Shown here: piece after piece, positions 1 through 8,978 of the stretch
How positions within the stretch are numbered: position 1 is the stretch's first letter
Layout of the letters: every line of letters begins with the position of its first letter
Origin: Rhodospirillaceae bacterium
GTDB taxonomy: Bacteria > Pseudomonadota > Alphaproteobacteria > CACIAM-22H2
Assembly (NCBI GenBank): GCA_027490975.1
Contig: JAIXXA010000195.1
Location: forward strand, 1-64,000
Reading direction: 5' to 3'
DNA length: 64,000 nucleotides
Made by a program: the position numbers and the translations under genes
The notes under the pieces: generated by a model
Seen by the model: the letters and a program-made list of their open reading frames with translations, nothing else
Told to the model about the DNA's origin: nothing
The model's database searches: none

Positions 1-279
1 CATCCAGTTTTGCGCAACCACGACGGCTGCCTGCAGCGTGCCGTTTACGTCGAGATCGCGGTCCACACCATCGGCCGGGAGCGCGTAAACAAAACGCACA
101 TGGTTGGGTGCCGGAACCGCCTCGTCCAAACGATTGCGCCAAATCAGAAGCGGTGCCTGCGCCTCGGCAATCGTCGGCGCAACTGAAACAAGCACGAAGA
201 AAAGAAAGCAAATGCGCCGCGCATTCGAACGGAACCATCCAGATACCGCAAACTCTGAATTCGGCAGATTTAGAGCCAC
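1..279 (-). CDS. Truncated secreted protein, N-terminal part only
   Basis: This frame is open from a GTG at 279 to the left edge of the window, so only about 93 N-terminal residues are visible. They show a basic segment, a hydrophobic core (ICFLFFVLVSVAPTIAEA) and an AQA-like cleavage site near residue 40, which is a good signal peptide. The mature part begins with a segment rich in N, D and V. No ATG lies in frame; GTG 279 is the only start that keeps the basic segment before the hydrophobic core. I do not recognise the family. It is read towards the window edge, and the 280-497 gap upstream would hold its promoter. Confidence 0.55.
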   Translation of the reverse strand, partial: MALNLPNSEFAVSGWFRSNARRICFLFFVLVSVAPTIAEAQAPLLIWRNRLDEAVPAPNHVRFVYALPADGVDRDLDVNGTLQAAVVVAQNWM

Positions 280-497
280 GCCTCCACCCCATCCGACTGT
301 CAAAGCTTCCGCCCCCACGCCAATCTTCGATAGCGCATTCGACGAAAGTGCGCAATGAAATATGCACGCAGGACGAGTGTATGGCTTCGATCGCCCTTCC
401 CGCTCGCCGATCGCGGGATTGCGTTGCCCCCCGATCCTTCGCGGGCGGTTGCAGCGCAGACGAGCGAAGCGAGAAAACGCCAGCGCCCAATCGGCGC

Positions 498-1352
498 TCA
501 AAGCATCTCAAGCGGCGTTACGCCGCGCGGCGGCGGGAAGGCCGCATCGAGGATGGCGAGATCGGCCGCATCCAGACGCAACCCCATCGCCGCGATGTTT
601 TCGGCGAGATGTGCCGTGCCCGTCGCTTTGGGGATCACAATTGTGGTCGGATCGCGCGCGGCCCAGGCGAGCATGATCTGGGCTTGGCTTGCATTGTGGC
701 GGCGGGCCACGTCGGCAAGTGCTGCTTTGCGCGGAATGCGCGCCTGGTCGAGCGGCGAATAGGCCATGATCGGCATTTTCCGCTTGGCGCACGCCGCCGC
801 GAGGCCGCCTTCGATGCCGCGACGCGCGAGATTGTAGAGCACCTGGTTCGTGGCACACGCCTCGCCGCCTGCAATGCGGCCAAGCGCCTCGATTTCCGAA
901 ATGTCGAAATTGCTGACACCCCAGCTGCGGATTTTCCCCGCGCGCTTCAATTGTTCGAAACCCGCCACCGTCTCTTCGAGCGGATGGCGGCCCGGCCAAT
1001 GCAGCAGATAGAGATCGATGCGGTCGGTGGCGAGACGCTTCAGCGAGCGCTCGCAAGCCGCAACCGTGCCGGCCCGGCTCGCATTGTGCGGATAGACTTT
1101 GGAGACGACGAACACATCGTCGCGCCGCCCGGCCATCGCCGCTGCGACGATCGTCTCGGCCTCGCCCTCGCCGTACATTTCGGCCGTATCGACGAGTTTG
1201 ACGCCGGCATCGAGCCCAGCTTGCAGCGCTGCGATTTCGGCCGCGCGCGTGGCCTTCGCTTCGCCCATGCGCCACGTGCCCATGCCGAAGGCGGGGCATT
1301 CGATGCCGTCGGCCAAGCGGACGGAGTGCTTGAGCGGTGCGGCGGAAGCCAT
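498..1352 (-). CDS. Aldo/keto reductase
   Basis: A 284-residue NADPH-dependent oxidoreductase of the aldo/keto reductase superfamily, which reduces aldehydes or ketones in the cytoplasm. The catalytic tetrad is visible: Asp55 and Tyr60 in DTAEMYGEGEAE, Lys85 in VVSKV and His118 in LLHWPG. The C-terminal cofactor segment with IVIPKATG is also present. Length is that of the short prokaryotic AKRs related to 2,5-diketo-D-gluconate reductase. The ATG at 1352 lies five bases past the fliG stop, so the two are probably co-transcribed although their functions are unrelated. The frame stays open upstream, but that extension is antisense-style low-complexity sequence inside fliG. The substrate cannot be predicted. 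Confidence 0.93.
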   Translation of the reverse strand: MASAAPLKHSVRLADGIECPAFGMGTWRMGEAKATRAAEIAALQAGLDAGVKLVDTAEMYGEGEAETIVAAAMAGRRDDVFVVSKVYPHNASRAGTVAACERSLKRLATDRIDLYLLHWPGRHPLEETVAGFEQLKRAGKIRSWGVSNFDISEIEALGRIAGGEACATNQVLYNLARRGIEGGLAAACAKRKMPIMAYSPLDQARIPRKAALADVARRHNASQAQIMLAWAARDPTTIVIPKATGTAHLAENIAAMGLRLDAADLAILDAAFPPPRGVTPLEML

Positions 1353-1357
1353 CCCGG

Positions 1358-2380
1358 TCAGTAGATCAAATCGTCGTCGCCGCCGGCCCCGCCCTTCGAC
1401 AGCACGATCTCGTCCTTGGCGGCGAGTTCTTTGGCGACATTGACCATCGCGGTCTGCGCTTCGGCCACGTCCTTGCCGCGCACGGGGCCGAGCGCTTCCA
1501 TTTCTTCCTTGAGCATTTTGCCCGCGCGCTCGGACATGTTGGACAAGAACAGGTCGCGCACCTGTTCGTTGGCGCCTTTCATGGCGATGGCAAGCTTCGA
1601 TTTGTCGACCGCGCGCAGCAGCGTCTGCACCCCGCCCGGATCCAGCTTGCCCAGATCTTCGAACTTGAACATGAGCGCCTTGATCTTGTCGGCACTGTCG
1701 CGGTTGCGCTCTTCGAGGGCGGTCGTGAAGCGCGCTTCGGTCTGGCGCTCGAGCGAGTTGAAGATTTCGGCCATGAGCTCGTGCGTGTCTTTGCGGCTCG
1801 TCTTGGCGAGGTTCGACATGAACTCGTTGCGCAGCACGCGTTCGACGTCGTCGAGCACTTCTTTCTGCACCGTCTCCATGCGCAGCATGCGCATGATGAC
1901 TTCCATCGCGAACGCCTCGGGCAGCGTGCCCAGCACGCGCGCGGCATGGTCGGAGCGGATCTTGGCCAGCACCACGGCCACGGTCTGCGGATATTCGTTC
2001 TTGAGATAGTTGGCGAGCACGGCTTCGTTGACGTTGCCGAGCTTGTCCCACATCGTGCGGCCGGCGGGCCCGCGAATGTCGTCCATAATGCCGGCCATGC
2101 GGTTCTTGTCGAGAATCTTGCCGAGCAGGCGTTCGGTCGAATCGAACGAACCGACGAGCGAGCCGGTCGCCGATATCTGGTCGGCGAACTCGACGATGAG
2201 ACGCTCGATGATCGAAGAATTGACGTTGCCGAGGCTCGACATCGACTGCGAGATCTCCTTGATCTCGTCGTCGGTCATCAGCGCAAACAGCTTTGTCGCG
2301 ACGTTTTCGCCGAGCGACAGCAGCAGGATCGAAGCTTTGTCTTGGCCTGTGAGGGTGCGATAGTCGTCGCGGACACGCAT
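1358..2380 (-). CDS. fliG: Flagellar motor switch protein FliG
   Basis: A 340-residue FliG, the C-ring protein that contacts the MS ring (FliF) at its N terminus, FliM in the middle and the MotA stator at its C terminus. The N domain reads [16 protein letters not shown]. The middle-domain EHPQ-type motif appears as EYPQ in [15 protein letters not shown]. The C-terminal charged helix lies in the segment [20 protein letters not shown], and the acidic tail ends in GGDDDLIY. Length is normal (about 330-345). No other flagellar gene is visible here; the neighbours are an aldo/keto reductase and a DUF6134-like gene, so this copy stands apart from any flagellar cluster. The start is the ATG at 2380, after a 112-bp gap. 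Confidence 0.97.
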   Translation of the reverse strand: MRVRDDYRTLTGQDKASILLLSLGENVATKLFALMTDDEIKEISQSMSSLGNVNSSIIERLIVEFADQISATGSLVGSFDSTERLLGKILDKNRMAGIMDDIRGPAGRTMWDKLGNVNEAVLANYLKNEYPQTVAVVLAKIRSDHAARVLGTLPEAFAMEVIMRMLRMETVQKEVLDDVERVLRNEFMSNLAKTSRKDTHELMAEIFNSLERQTEARFTTALEERNRDSADKIKALMFKFEDLGKLDPGGVQTLLRAVDKSKLAIAMKGANEQVRDLFLSNMSERAGKMLKEEMEALGPVRGKDVAEAQTAMVNVAKELAAKDEIVLSKGGAGGDDDLIY

Positions 2381-2492
2381 GGCACCGCTCCTGTCGCTTG
2401 CCCGCAGCCGGCGCGCGACGAAAATCGCGCGCGCAAGACAGGCGACTCGAAGCCTAGCACACTCGCACCGCGCAACCTAATTGCGGCCCGGC

Positions 2493-3185
2493 CTATTGCT
2501 GGCGGATATAGTCGAAATCGAAGCCGCGATAGTGGAAGGCGAGCCCGACCAGCCGATCCTCGCGGTCGTACCACGCATCGAGATTGAGCCACGGCTGTTT
2601 CTGGCGCTCGCCCTTGCGGATCTCGTAGCCGCGCATGGCGTAGCGGCGCGCTTCCACTGGCTTGCCGGCGACCTGGCGGGTCTCGGGCCCGCGCGGCTCG
2701 ACCGCGAGATCGGCAAGCGAACCCCACTGCACGTCGAACCCGCGCGGCGCGCGCATCACCGCGATGTTCCAGTAGCTGAGCGGTTTGATGCCGACCGGCA
2801 CGACGTGCAGTTCCTGGTGGCCGTCGAGGCGCAGCACGCCGTCTTTCGCGGCCCCGCGCAGGCGGAACGGCGTGCCGTTGTCGTCGATGTCGCTTTCGAT
2901 GGCGACAAGCACGCCGTCGCGCCAGGTCTCGCGCGTGCGCTGCACGTAGCGATAGACCGTCACGAAAGCGAGGCGCAGCTGCAGTTTCGAGTCGGTTTCG
3001 ACGACCAAGGCGCCGTCGCGCTCGGTGAACGAGATGCGATGCGTGCCGACCTCCGAGCCCGATTTGCGCACCGAAAAGAGCATCGACCCCTCGGGCGGCA
3101 CGCCTTGCATGGCCGCCGCCGTCGAAGCACCCCCGATCGCGGCCGCAAACAACAGCGCCGACGCGCACAAGAATTCTCGGATCAT
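2493..3185 (-). CDS. Secreted DUF6134-like protein
   Basis: A 230-residue protein beginning with a clear Sec signal peptide (MIREFLCASALLFAAAIGG, cleavage near AAA-MQG at residues 24-26). The mature part is mainly beta: paired strands such as MLFSVRKSGSEVGTHRISF, then a C-terminal segment ending in WYDREDRLVGLAFHYRGFDF. This resembles the DUF6134 proteins found beside transport or lipid genes in alphaproteobacteria; no biochemical role is known to me. I chose the ATG at 3185 because the signal peptide starts exactly there; an upstream in-frame start at 3221 only adds a non-hydrophobic leader. It is divergent from the small membrane protein gene at 3300. Confidence 0.7.
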   Translation of the reverse strand: MIREFLCASALLFAAAIGGASTAAAMQGVPPEGSMLFSVRKSGSEVGTHRISFTERDGALVVETDSKLQLRLAFVTVYRYVQRTRETWRDGVLVAIESDIDDNGTPFRLRGAAKDGVLRLDGHQELHVVPVGIKPLSYWNIAVMRAPRGFDVQWGSLADLAVEPRGPETRQVAGKPVEARRYAMRGYEIRKGERQKQPWLNLDAWYDREDRLVGLAFHYRGFDFDYIRQQ

Positions 3186-3299
3186 GGTGTCGAATGTGGG
3201 GAGCTTGCTGCACCTGCACAAGCGAAATTCCCGTGAAAATGCCGGCCGGAGTTGCCGAAAACGCCGTTTCGCCTTATATGGAGGTCAAGGATTCCGGCC

Positions 3300-3584
3300 A
3301 TGAACGTCGAAACCAGCGTTCTTACAAAACTGCTTGGCGTCACCGCCATTTTCGTGGTGGTGATGGGCGTGCTTGGCTATCTCGCTACGCTGTTTCCGGG
3401 TTTTGCCGACGGCGCCACGCGGCTCACCAGCAGTTTCTCGGCGGTCGAGCGCCCGGTTACGGTCACTGAGCCGCAGACCTATCGCTGCCGCATCACCAAG
3501 GAATTCGAGCTCGAAAAGACCGGCAGCCAGGTGCGCACCACGCACCAGCTGACCGCGTGCGGCAACGAGGCCACGAACAAATAA
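3300..3584 (+). CDS. Small single-pass membrane protein
   Basis: A 94-residue hypothetical protein. Residues about 9-30 (LLGVTAIFVVVMGVLGYLAT) form one transmembrane helix. It is followed by a roughly 60-residue polar tail with two cysteines (YRCRI and LTACG) that could form a disulfide if the tail is periplasmic. The ATG at 3300 puts the helix directly at the N terminus; an earlier in-frame ATG at 3252 adds a basic leader and is less likely. The ORF lies between the divergent DUF6134-like gene and the convergent ribF, whose stop is ten bases away. Function unknown. Confidence 0.6.
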   Translation: MNVETSVLTKLLGVTAIFVVVMGVLGYLATLFPGFADGATRLTSSFSAVERPVTVTEPQTYRCRITKEFELEKTGSQVRTTHQLTACGNEATNK

Positions 3585-3594
3585 CGCGCGCGGC

Positions 3595-4551
3595 TCAGGC
3601 CAGGATCTTGCGGGCGGCTTCGGCGTCGCGCGCGATCTGGTCTTTGAGCGCCGCAAAATCGGCGAATTTGCGCTCGGGCCGCAGAAACGCCGCGAACGCG
3701 ACGCGCAAGCGGCGCCCGTAGAGATTGCCCGCAAAATCGAACAGATGCGCTTCAAGCTGCGGCGCCAAGCCGCCGCCAAGCGTGGGGCGCACGCCGAGAT
3801 TGGCAACCCCGGCGATCTTCTGCCCGGGAACGGCACCCTCGACGCGCACGGCATACACGCCGAAAGCCGGCGGCACATGGGCGCCCAAGCCCAGATTGGC
3901 GGTGGGAAAACCGATCGTGCGCCCGCGTTTGGCGCCCGCGCGCACATGCCCGTCGATCGCGTAGGGCCGGCCGAGCAGGCGCGCTGCACGCTGCGGATCG
4001 CCCGCCGCCAGGGCCGTGCGCACGGCGGTCGACGAATAGATGGCCGCCCCGTCGGCTGCATCGTCGGCCTTGGCGGCCGCAACGATAGCCGCACTGCGCC
4101 CGGCCTGCGCCATGCGCGCAACGAGGGTGGCCGACGTGCCGCCGCGCCCGCGCCCGAAGGCGAAATCCCAGCCGGCCACGATCGCCGCCAGATCGAGCCG
4201 CCCCAGCAGGATCTCGTCGACGAACGCATCGGCCGAATGGGCGGCCAGCGCCGCGTTGAAGCGCAGCGCAAACACGTGGGCGACGCCGCACTCGGCGAGC
4301 AACTCGAGCTTGCGCCGCACGCTCGCGAGCCGAAAGGGCGGCGCTTCGGGCTGGAAGAAGCGGCGCGGATGCGGCTCGAACGTGACGACCGAAAGGGCTG
4401 CCCCCTGGCGGGCTGCTGCCTCGGCGGCGGCGGCGATCACGGCGCGGTGGCCCAAATGCACGCCGTCGAAATTGCCGATGGCGGCAACCGTGCCGCGCGC
4501 GGCCGGCGGCAGGCGATCGAGATCGCGATGGAGGCGCAAAGCCGGAATCAT
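3595..4551 (-). CDS. ribF: Bifunctional riboflavin kinase/FAD synthetase RibF
   Basis: A 318-residue RibF, which phosphorylates riboflavin to FMN and adenylates FMN to FAD. The N-terminal FAD synthetase domain carries the nucleotidyltransferase signature GNFDGVHLGHR (residues 26-36). The C-terminal riboflavin kinase domain has GRTIGFPTANL and later GVANLGVRPT, followed by the LEAHLFDF segment. Length matches the family (305-320). The ATG at 4551 fits the family N terminus. The next gene on the same strand, a MaoC-like hydratase, ends 34 bases upstream, so the two may share a transcript. No FMN riboswitch-like sequence was noticed in the leader. Confidence 0.97.
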   Translation of the reverse strand: MIPALRLHRDLDRLPPAARGTVAAIGNFDGVHLGHRAVIAAAAEAAARQGAALSVVTFEPHPRRFFQPEAPPFRLASVRRKLELLAECGVAHVFALRFNAALAAHSADAFVDEILLGRLDLAAIVAGWDFAFGRGRGGTSATLVARMAQAGRSAAIVAAAKADDAADGAAIYSSTAVRTALAAGDPQRAARLLGRPYAIDGHVRAGAKRGRTIGFPTANLGLGAHVPPAFGVYAVRVEGAVPGQKIAGVANLGVRPTLGGGLAPQLEAHLFDFAGNLYGRRLRVAFAAFLRPERKFADFAALKDQIARDAEAARKILA

Positions 4552-4585
4552 GGCGGGCTGCGTCGGGCGGCCGGATCAGGGGGCG

Positions 4586-5065
4586 CTATTCGCCCACCTC
4601 GGCGGCAACGCGCGCGGGCTGGGCGGCGACCGGGCGTGCGGCCACCAGCACCACCGCCTCGCCTTCGAGCACGACCTTGTCGTCGACCGAGATCGTGGTG
4701 GTGAGCGTGCAGCGGCGCTTTTCGGGCAGCAGTTCCTTGACCGTGGCGCGCGCCACGACCGTGTCGCCCGCGCGCACCGGCGCTTTGAAGCGCAGCGTCT
4801 GGCTCAGATAGATGGCGCCCGGCCCCGGCAGCTTGGTGCCGAGCACGGTCGACACGAAACTCGCCGTCAGCATGCCGTGCGCGATGCGCCCCGAGAACGG
4901 CGTCGCCGCCGCGAACACCTCGTTGATATGCACGGGGTTGTTGTCGCCGGTGAGGCCGGCGAACAGCACGATGTCGGTCTCGGTCACGGTTTTGGCGAAG
5001 ATGGCCGTTTGGCCGACCGCGAGGTCCTCGAAATAGAGGCCGTGCAATTCTTCGAATTGGTTCAT
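4586..5065 (-). CDS. MaoC family dehydratase
   Basis: A 159-residue single hot-dog-fold protein of the MaoC/(R)-enoyl-CoA hydratase type, which hydrates trans-2-enoyl-CoA thioesters. The hydratase signature is seen as FAGLTGDNNPVHINEVFA followed by RIAHGML, giving the Asp and His catalytic pair (D in TGDNNP, H in NPVH). The C-terminal half has the LRFKAPVRAGDTV strand pair typical of MaoC proteins. Single-domain members of this length act as dimers in acyl-CoA metabolism. The C terminus is a short Ala-rich tail. The start at ATG 5065 follows a good family alignment. It lies upstream of ribF on the same strand and is divergent from the Crp/Fnr regulator gene. Confidence 0.9.
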   Translation of the reverse strand: MNQFEELHGLYFEDLAVGQTAIFAKTVTETDIVLFAGLTGDNNPVHINEVFAAATPFSGRIAHGMLTASFVSTVLGTKLPGPGAIYLSQTLRFKAPVRAGDTVVARATVKELLPEKRRCTLTTTISVDDKVVLEGEAVVLVAARPVAAQPARVAAEVGE

Positions 5066-5194
5066 CCCAAATCCCCCTCGCACCCCGGCGACCGACAGAG
5101 CCCCGCACCTGTTGCGCTGCAGCATGCCCCTTCCCCGACTATAGACGAGGTGCTGCAAGCCGGGCAACGTATGTCGCAGAAGGAGGGCCCGCCG

Positions 5195-5908
5195 ATGTCG
5201 CCAACACCCCCGACCGCGCATCCGCCTGCCGCCCGCAGCTTGGCCAGCGTGGCGCTGTTCGCGGACCTGCCGGAGGCCGCCCGCCGGCAGATCGAAAAAG
5301 CCTGCCGCTGGCGCACCTACGACGCCGACCAGACGATCATCGCGCGCGACGACGCCTCCGACGACGTGTATTTCGTGGTGGCGGGCCTCGCGCGCGTCGT
5401 CCTCTATTCGGCGGCCGGGCGCGAGGTGAGCTTCGACGAAATCGGCCCGGGTGCGTGCGTCGGCGAACTTGCCGCGATCGACGGCGGCACGCGCTCGGCC
5501 GGCGTCGTGGCGCTCGCGCCCAGCCTCGTTGCGATCCTGCCGCGCGCGGCATTTCTCGCAACGCTCGCGGCCGAGTCCAAAGCGGCGCTCGCCCTGCTCA
5601 ACCGCCTTGCCGCCGCTTTGCGCCAAGCCACGAGCCGCATTTTCGAACTTTCGACGTTGGGCGCCTACAACCGCGTCTATGCCGAACTGCTGCGCCTTGC
5701 CCGGCCGGCCGCGGGCGGGCGCATCGTGATCCGCCCGATCCCCGCGCACGGCGACATTGCCGCGCGCGTCTCGGCCACGCGCGAGACGGTGGCGCGCGCG
5801 CTTTCCGATCTCGCCAAAAAAGGCATCGTCGCGCGCGAGAAGCAGGAACTCGTGCTGCGCGACCCCAAACGCCTCAAGACGATGGTGAGCACCTTCAGCG
5901 AGGCGTGA
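5195..5908 (+). CDS. Crp/Fnr family transcriptional regulator
   Basis: A 237-residue regulator with an N-terminal cyclic-nucleotide-binding-type beta barrel (ADQTIIARDDASDDVYFVVAGLA, then GPGACVGELAAIDGG) and a C-terminal winged helix with HTH sequence DIAARVSATRETVARAL. No cysteine cluster for an Fnr iron-sulfur centre is visible, so it is more Crp-like. I prefer the ATG at 5195 over the in-frame ATG at 5171 because AGGAGG lies about nine bases before 5195. The last codons overlap the end of the convergent RND gene by 14 bases. The ligand and targets are unknown; the divergent MaoC gene is a possible target. Confidence 0.9.
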   Translation: MSPTPPTAHPPAARSLASVALFADLPEAARRQIEKACRWRTYDADQTIIARDDASDDVYFVVAGLARVVLYSAAGREVSFDEIGPGACVGELAAIDGGTRSAGVVALAPSLVAILPRAAFLATLAAESKAALALLNRLAAALRQATSRIFELSTLGAYNRVYAELLRLARPAAGGRIVIRPIPAHGDIAARVSATRETVARALSDLAKKGIVAREKQELVLRDPKRLKTMVSTFSEA

Positions 5909-8900
5909 CGGGTGCCGCTTGGTCGGGCGCGCGCAGCCGCGAAAAGACGCGGGCGAACAGGCGCGACAGATCGTCCATCACGAGGAAAAACGCCGGCACG
6001 AAGATCAGCGACAGGCCCGTCGACACGATGAGCCCGCCGATCACCGCGACCGCCATCGGCGAGCGGAACTCGCCGCCGTCGCCGATCCCGTAGGCCGACG
6101 GCAGCATGCCCGCCGCCATCGCAAGCGTGGTCATCACGATGGGCCGCGCGCGCTTGGCGCCCGCATCGACGATCGCCGCCACGCGGTCCACGCCGCGCGC
6201 GATTTCCTCGACCGCGAAATCGACGAGCATGATCGCGTTTTTGGTCACGATCCCCATCAGCATCAAGATGCCGATCACGACCGGCATCGACATCGGCTTT
6301 TGCGTGAGCAGGAGTGCGATCGCCACGCCGCCGAAGGACAGCGGCAGCGAAAACAGAATCGTGATCGGCTGCAGGAACGAGCCGAACAGCAGCACCAGCA
6401 CGCCGAACACCATCAGGATGCCGGCCCCCATGGCGAGCGCGAACCCTTCGAACACTTCGCCCATGATCTCGGCGTCGCCCGTGGTGCGGATTTCCACGCC
6501 CGGCGGCAGCTCGCGCGCGGTCGGCAGCTGCAGGATCGCCTCGATGGCCCCGCCCAGCGCGTCGGTGCCGAGCAGATCGGCCTCGACCGCAATCCGCCGA
6601 CGCCGGTCGAAGCGGTCGATCGCGGTCGGGCTCTGGCCGAATTCGATGTCGGCCACGGCCGCGAGCGGCACAGGCCCGCTGCGCGCGGTCGGCACTTTGA
6701 GCGTTTCGAGGGTTTCGCGCTCGCTGCGCGCGGTCTGCTCGAGCTGCACGCGGATCGGCACCTGGCGCATGCCGACGTCGAACTTGGCGAGATTGGCGCC
6801 GATGTCGCCGATCGTCGCCACGCGCAGCGTCTCGGCGATCGTGTCGGTCGAAACGCCGAGATCGGCGGCGCGCTCGGGCTTCGGGCGCACGCGGATTTCG
6901 GCGCGGTCGAGGGCGGCCGTCGAGATCACGCCCTGCAGCATCGGCAGCGTTCGCATTTCCGCGGCAAGGCGCGAAGACACGTCGGCCGTCACCTTGGGAT
7001 CGTCGCCCGCCACCAGCAGCGACAGGCCGCGCTGGCCGTTTTCCGCCAGGCGCCAGAAGCGGATGTCCGGCACGTCGGCAAGCTCGCGCAGGATCTCGGC
7101 CTCGAGCTCTTTCTGTTTTTTGGGGCGTTTGCTCTTGTGCACGAACTCGATCGTCAGCGTCGCCCTGCGCACTTCGCGCCCGCCATTGGGCGAGCGGCCC
7201 CCATCCACGAAGACGCTCAGCACTTCGGGCCGCGCCCGCAAGCGCTCGGCGATGGCGCTCGTTTTGGCTTCCGTATCGACAAGGCGCGCGCCGGGCGGCA
7301 ACTCGACCACAAACAGGCTGCGCGCCGTATCTTCGCCGGGCAGGAATCCGGCGGGCAGCGCTTGCGTCGACACGACCGAGCCCGCGAAGATCGCAAGCCC
7401 GAGCCCGACGGTCGCAAAACGATGGCGCGCCGACCAGCCGATGGCGCGCAGATAAAGCGCCATCACGCGCCCCGGCGGGCCTTCGCGATGGACGACGGGC
7501 CGCATGAAATAGGCCGCCATCATCGGCGTGATGAGGCGGGCGACGAGCAGCGAGAAAAACACCGCCGCCGCCACCGTAAGGCCGAACTGCTTGAAATACT
7601 GGCCGACGATGCCGCCCATGAAGCTCACGGGGGCGAATACCGCGATGATCGTGAGCGTGATCGCCACGACCGCAAGGCCGATCTCGTCGGCGGCTTCGAG
7701 CGCGGCCTCCCACGGCGATTTGCCCATCTGCATGTGGCGCACGATGTTCTCGATTTCGACGATCGCGTCGTCGACGAGAATCCCGGTCACGAGCGTGATC
7801 GCCAGCAGCGACACGAGATTGAGCGAGAACCCCATGAGGAAAAAAGAGAAAAAGGTGGGAATGATGGCAAGCGGCAGCGCGCAGGCGGTGATCAGCGTGG
7901 CGCGCCAGTTGCGCAAGAACACCAGCACCACGACCACGGCCAGGAGCGCGCCCTCGACGAGGCTGGCCATCGCCGAATAGTAGTTGCCGAGCGTGTAGGC
8001 GACATAGGTGTCGATCTGCTGGATGGCGACGTCCGGATAGCGCGTCTGCAGGGCGGCGATGCGCGCCTGCACGAGCTTGGCCAAAGTGGCGTCGCTGGCC
8101 CCTTTCGAGCGGCTCACCGCAAACGCCACGACCGGCTCGCCGTTGATGCGCGCGAATGTGCGCCGCTCGGCAGCGCCGTCGGTCACGTTGCCGAGCTCGT
8201 CGAGCCGCACCTTGCGCCCGCCCGACAGGGCGATCGCGGTTTCCGCAAGCTCGCCAAGCGTGTCGGTGCCCGCAAGCGTGCGGATCGACTGTTCGCGCCC
8301 GGCGATCTCGCCGCGTCCGCCGGCAAGATCCACATGCGTTGCGCGCAATTGGCGATTGACCTCGGCCGCCGTCACGCCGAAGGCGGAGAGGCGGTCGGGA
8401 TCGAGCGTCACCCGGATTTCGCGCTCGACCCCGCCCACGCGCTCGATCTTGGACACGCCGCGAATGCCCTGCAGATCGCGCGCGATCACGTCGTCCACGA
8501 ACCACGAAAGCTCTTCGACAGACATCTGCGGCGCCCGCGCCGCATAGGTCACGATCGGCAAGCCTGCAATGTCGATGCGCTGCGTGATCGGCTCGTCGAT
8601 CGTGCGCGGCAGATCGGAGCGGATGCGCGCGATCGCGTCCTTGACGTCGTTGAGGGCGCGGTCGGCCGAGACCTCCAAACGGAACTCGATCGTCGAAGTG
8701 CTGACGCCTTCGCTGATGCTCGACGTGATGTGCTTGACGCCGAGCAGGCCCGCGACCGCGTCTTCGACCTTCTTGGTGACCTGCATCTCGAGCTCGGTCG
8801 GGGCAGCACCCGCTTGCGTGACCGTCACCGACACGAACGGCGCGTCGATGTTCGGAAAACGCGTGATCGGGAGTTTGGCAAAACCGTAGAGGCCCAGCAC

Positions 8901-8972
8901 CGTGAGCACGAGGAACAGCACGATCGAAGGCAGCGGCTTTTTGATGGCCCAAGCGGAAACGGGGAATGCCAT
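5895..8972 (-). CDS. RND efflux pump inner-membrane permease (AcrB/HAE1 type)
   Basis: A 1025-residue RND transporter, the proton-driven pump subunit of a tripartite efflux system. The first transmembrane helix (PSIVLFLVLTVLGLYGFA) is followed by the long periplasmic loop. TM4 carries the proton-relay pair Asp401-Asp402 in GILVDDAIVEIEN, as in HAE1-type drug pumps rather than heavy-metal pumps. A second porter loop and C-terminal TM bundle follow. Length fits AcrB/MexB relatives (1020-1050). It starts six bases after the membrane-fusion protein gene, in the same operon. No outer-membrane channel gene is nearby, so it probably uses a TolC encoded elsewhere. Its 3' end overlaps the convergent Crp/Fnr gene. 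Confidence 0.96.
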   Translation of the reverse strand: MAFPVSAWAIKKPLPSIVLFLVLTVLGLYGFAKLPITRFPNIDAPFVSVTVTQAGAAPTELEMQVTKKVEDAVAGLLGVKHITSSISEGVSTSTIEFRLEVSADRALNDVKDAIARIRSDLPRTIDEPITQRIDIAGLPIVTYAARAPQMSVEELSWFVDDVIARDLQGIRGVSKIERVGGVEREIRVTLDPDRLSAFGVTAAEVNRQLRATHVDLAGGRGEIAGREQSIRTLAGTDTLGELAETAIALSGGRKVRLDELGNVTDGAAERRTFARINGEPVVAFAVSRSKGASDATLAKLVQARIAALQTRYPDVAIQQIDTYVAYTLGNYYSAMASLVEGALLAVVVVLVFLRNWRATLITACALPLAIIPTFFSFFLMGFSLNLVSLLAITLVTGILVDDAIVEIENIVRHMQMGKSPWEAALEAADEIGLAVVAITLTIIAVFAPVSFMGGIVGQYFKQFGLTVAAAVFFSLLVARLITPMMAAYFMRPVVHREGPPGRVMALYLRAIGWSARHRFATVGLGLAIFAGSVVSTQALPAGFLPGEDTARSLFVVELPPGARLVDTEAKTSAIAERLRARPEVLSVFVDGGRSPNGGREVRRATLTIEFVHKSKRPKKQKELEAEILRELADVPDIRFWRLAENGQRGLSLLVAGDDPKVTADVSSRLAAEMRTLPMLQGVISTAALDRAEIRVRPKPERAADLGVSTDTIAETLRVATIGDIGANLAKFDVGMRQVPIRVQLEQTARSERETLETLKVPTARSGPVPLAAVADIEFGQSPTAIDRFDRRRRIAVEADLLGTDALGGAIEAILQLPTARELPPGVEIRTTGDAEIMGEVFEGFALAMGAGILMVFGVLVLLFGSFLQPITILFSLPLSFGGVAIALLLTQKPMSMPVVIGILMLMGIVTKNAIMLVDFAVEEIARGVDRVAAIVDAGAKRARPIVMTTLAMAAGMLPSAYGIGDGGEFRSPMAVAVIGGLIVSTGLSLIFVPAFFLVMDDLSRLFARVFSRLRAPDQAAPVTPR

Positions 8973-8978
8973 GGCGCG

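Noticed and set aside
498-2051. A 517-codon version of the aldo/keto reductase
   Set aside because: The extra N-terminal part is an out-of-frame shadow of fliG; the family N terminus begins at ATG 1352.
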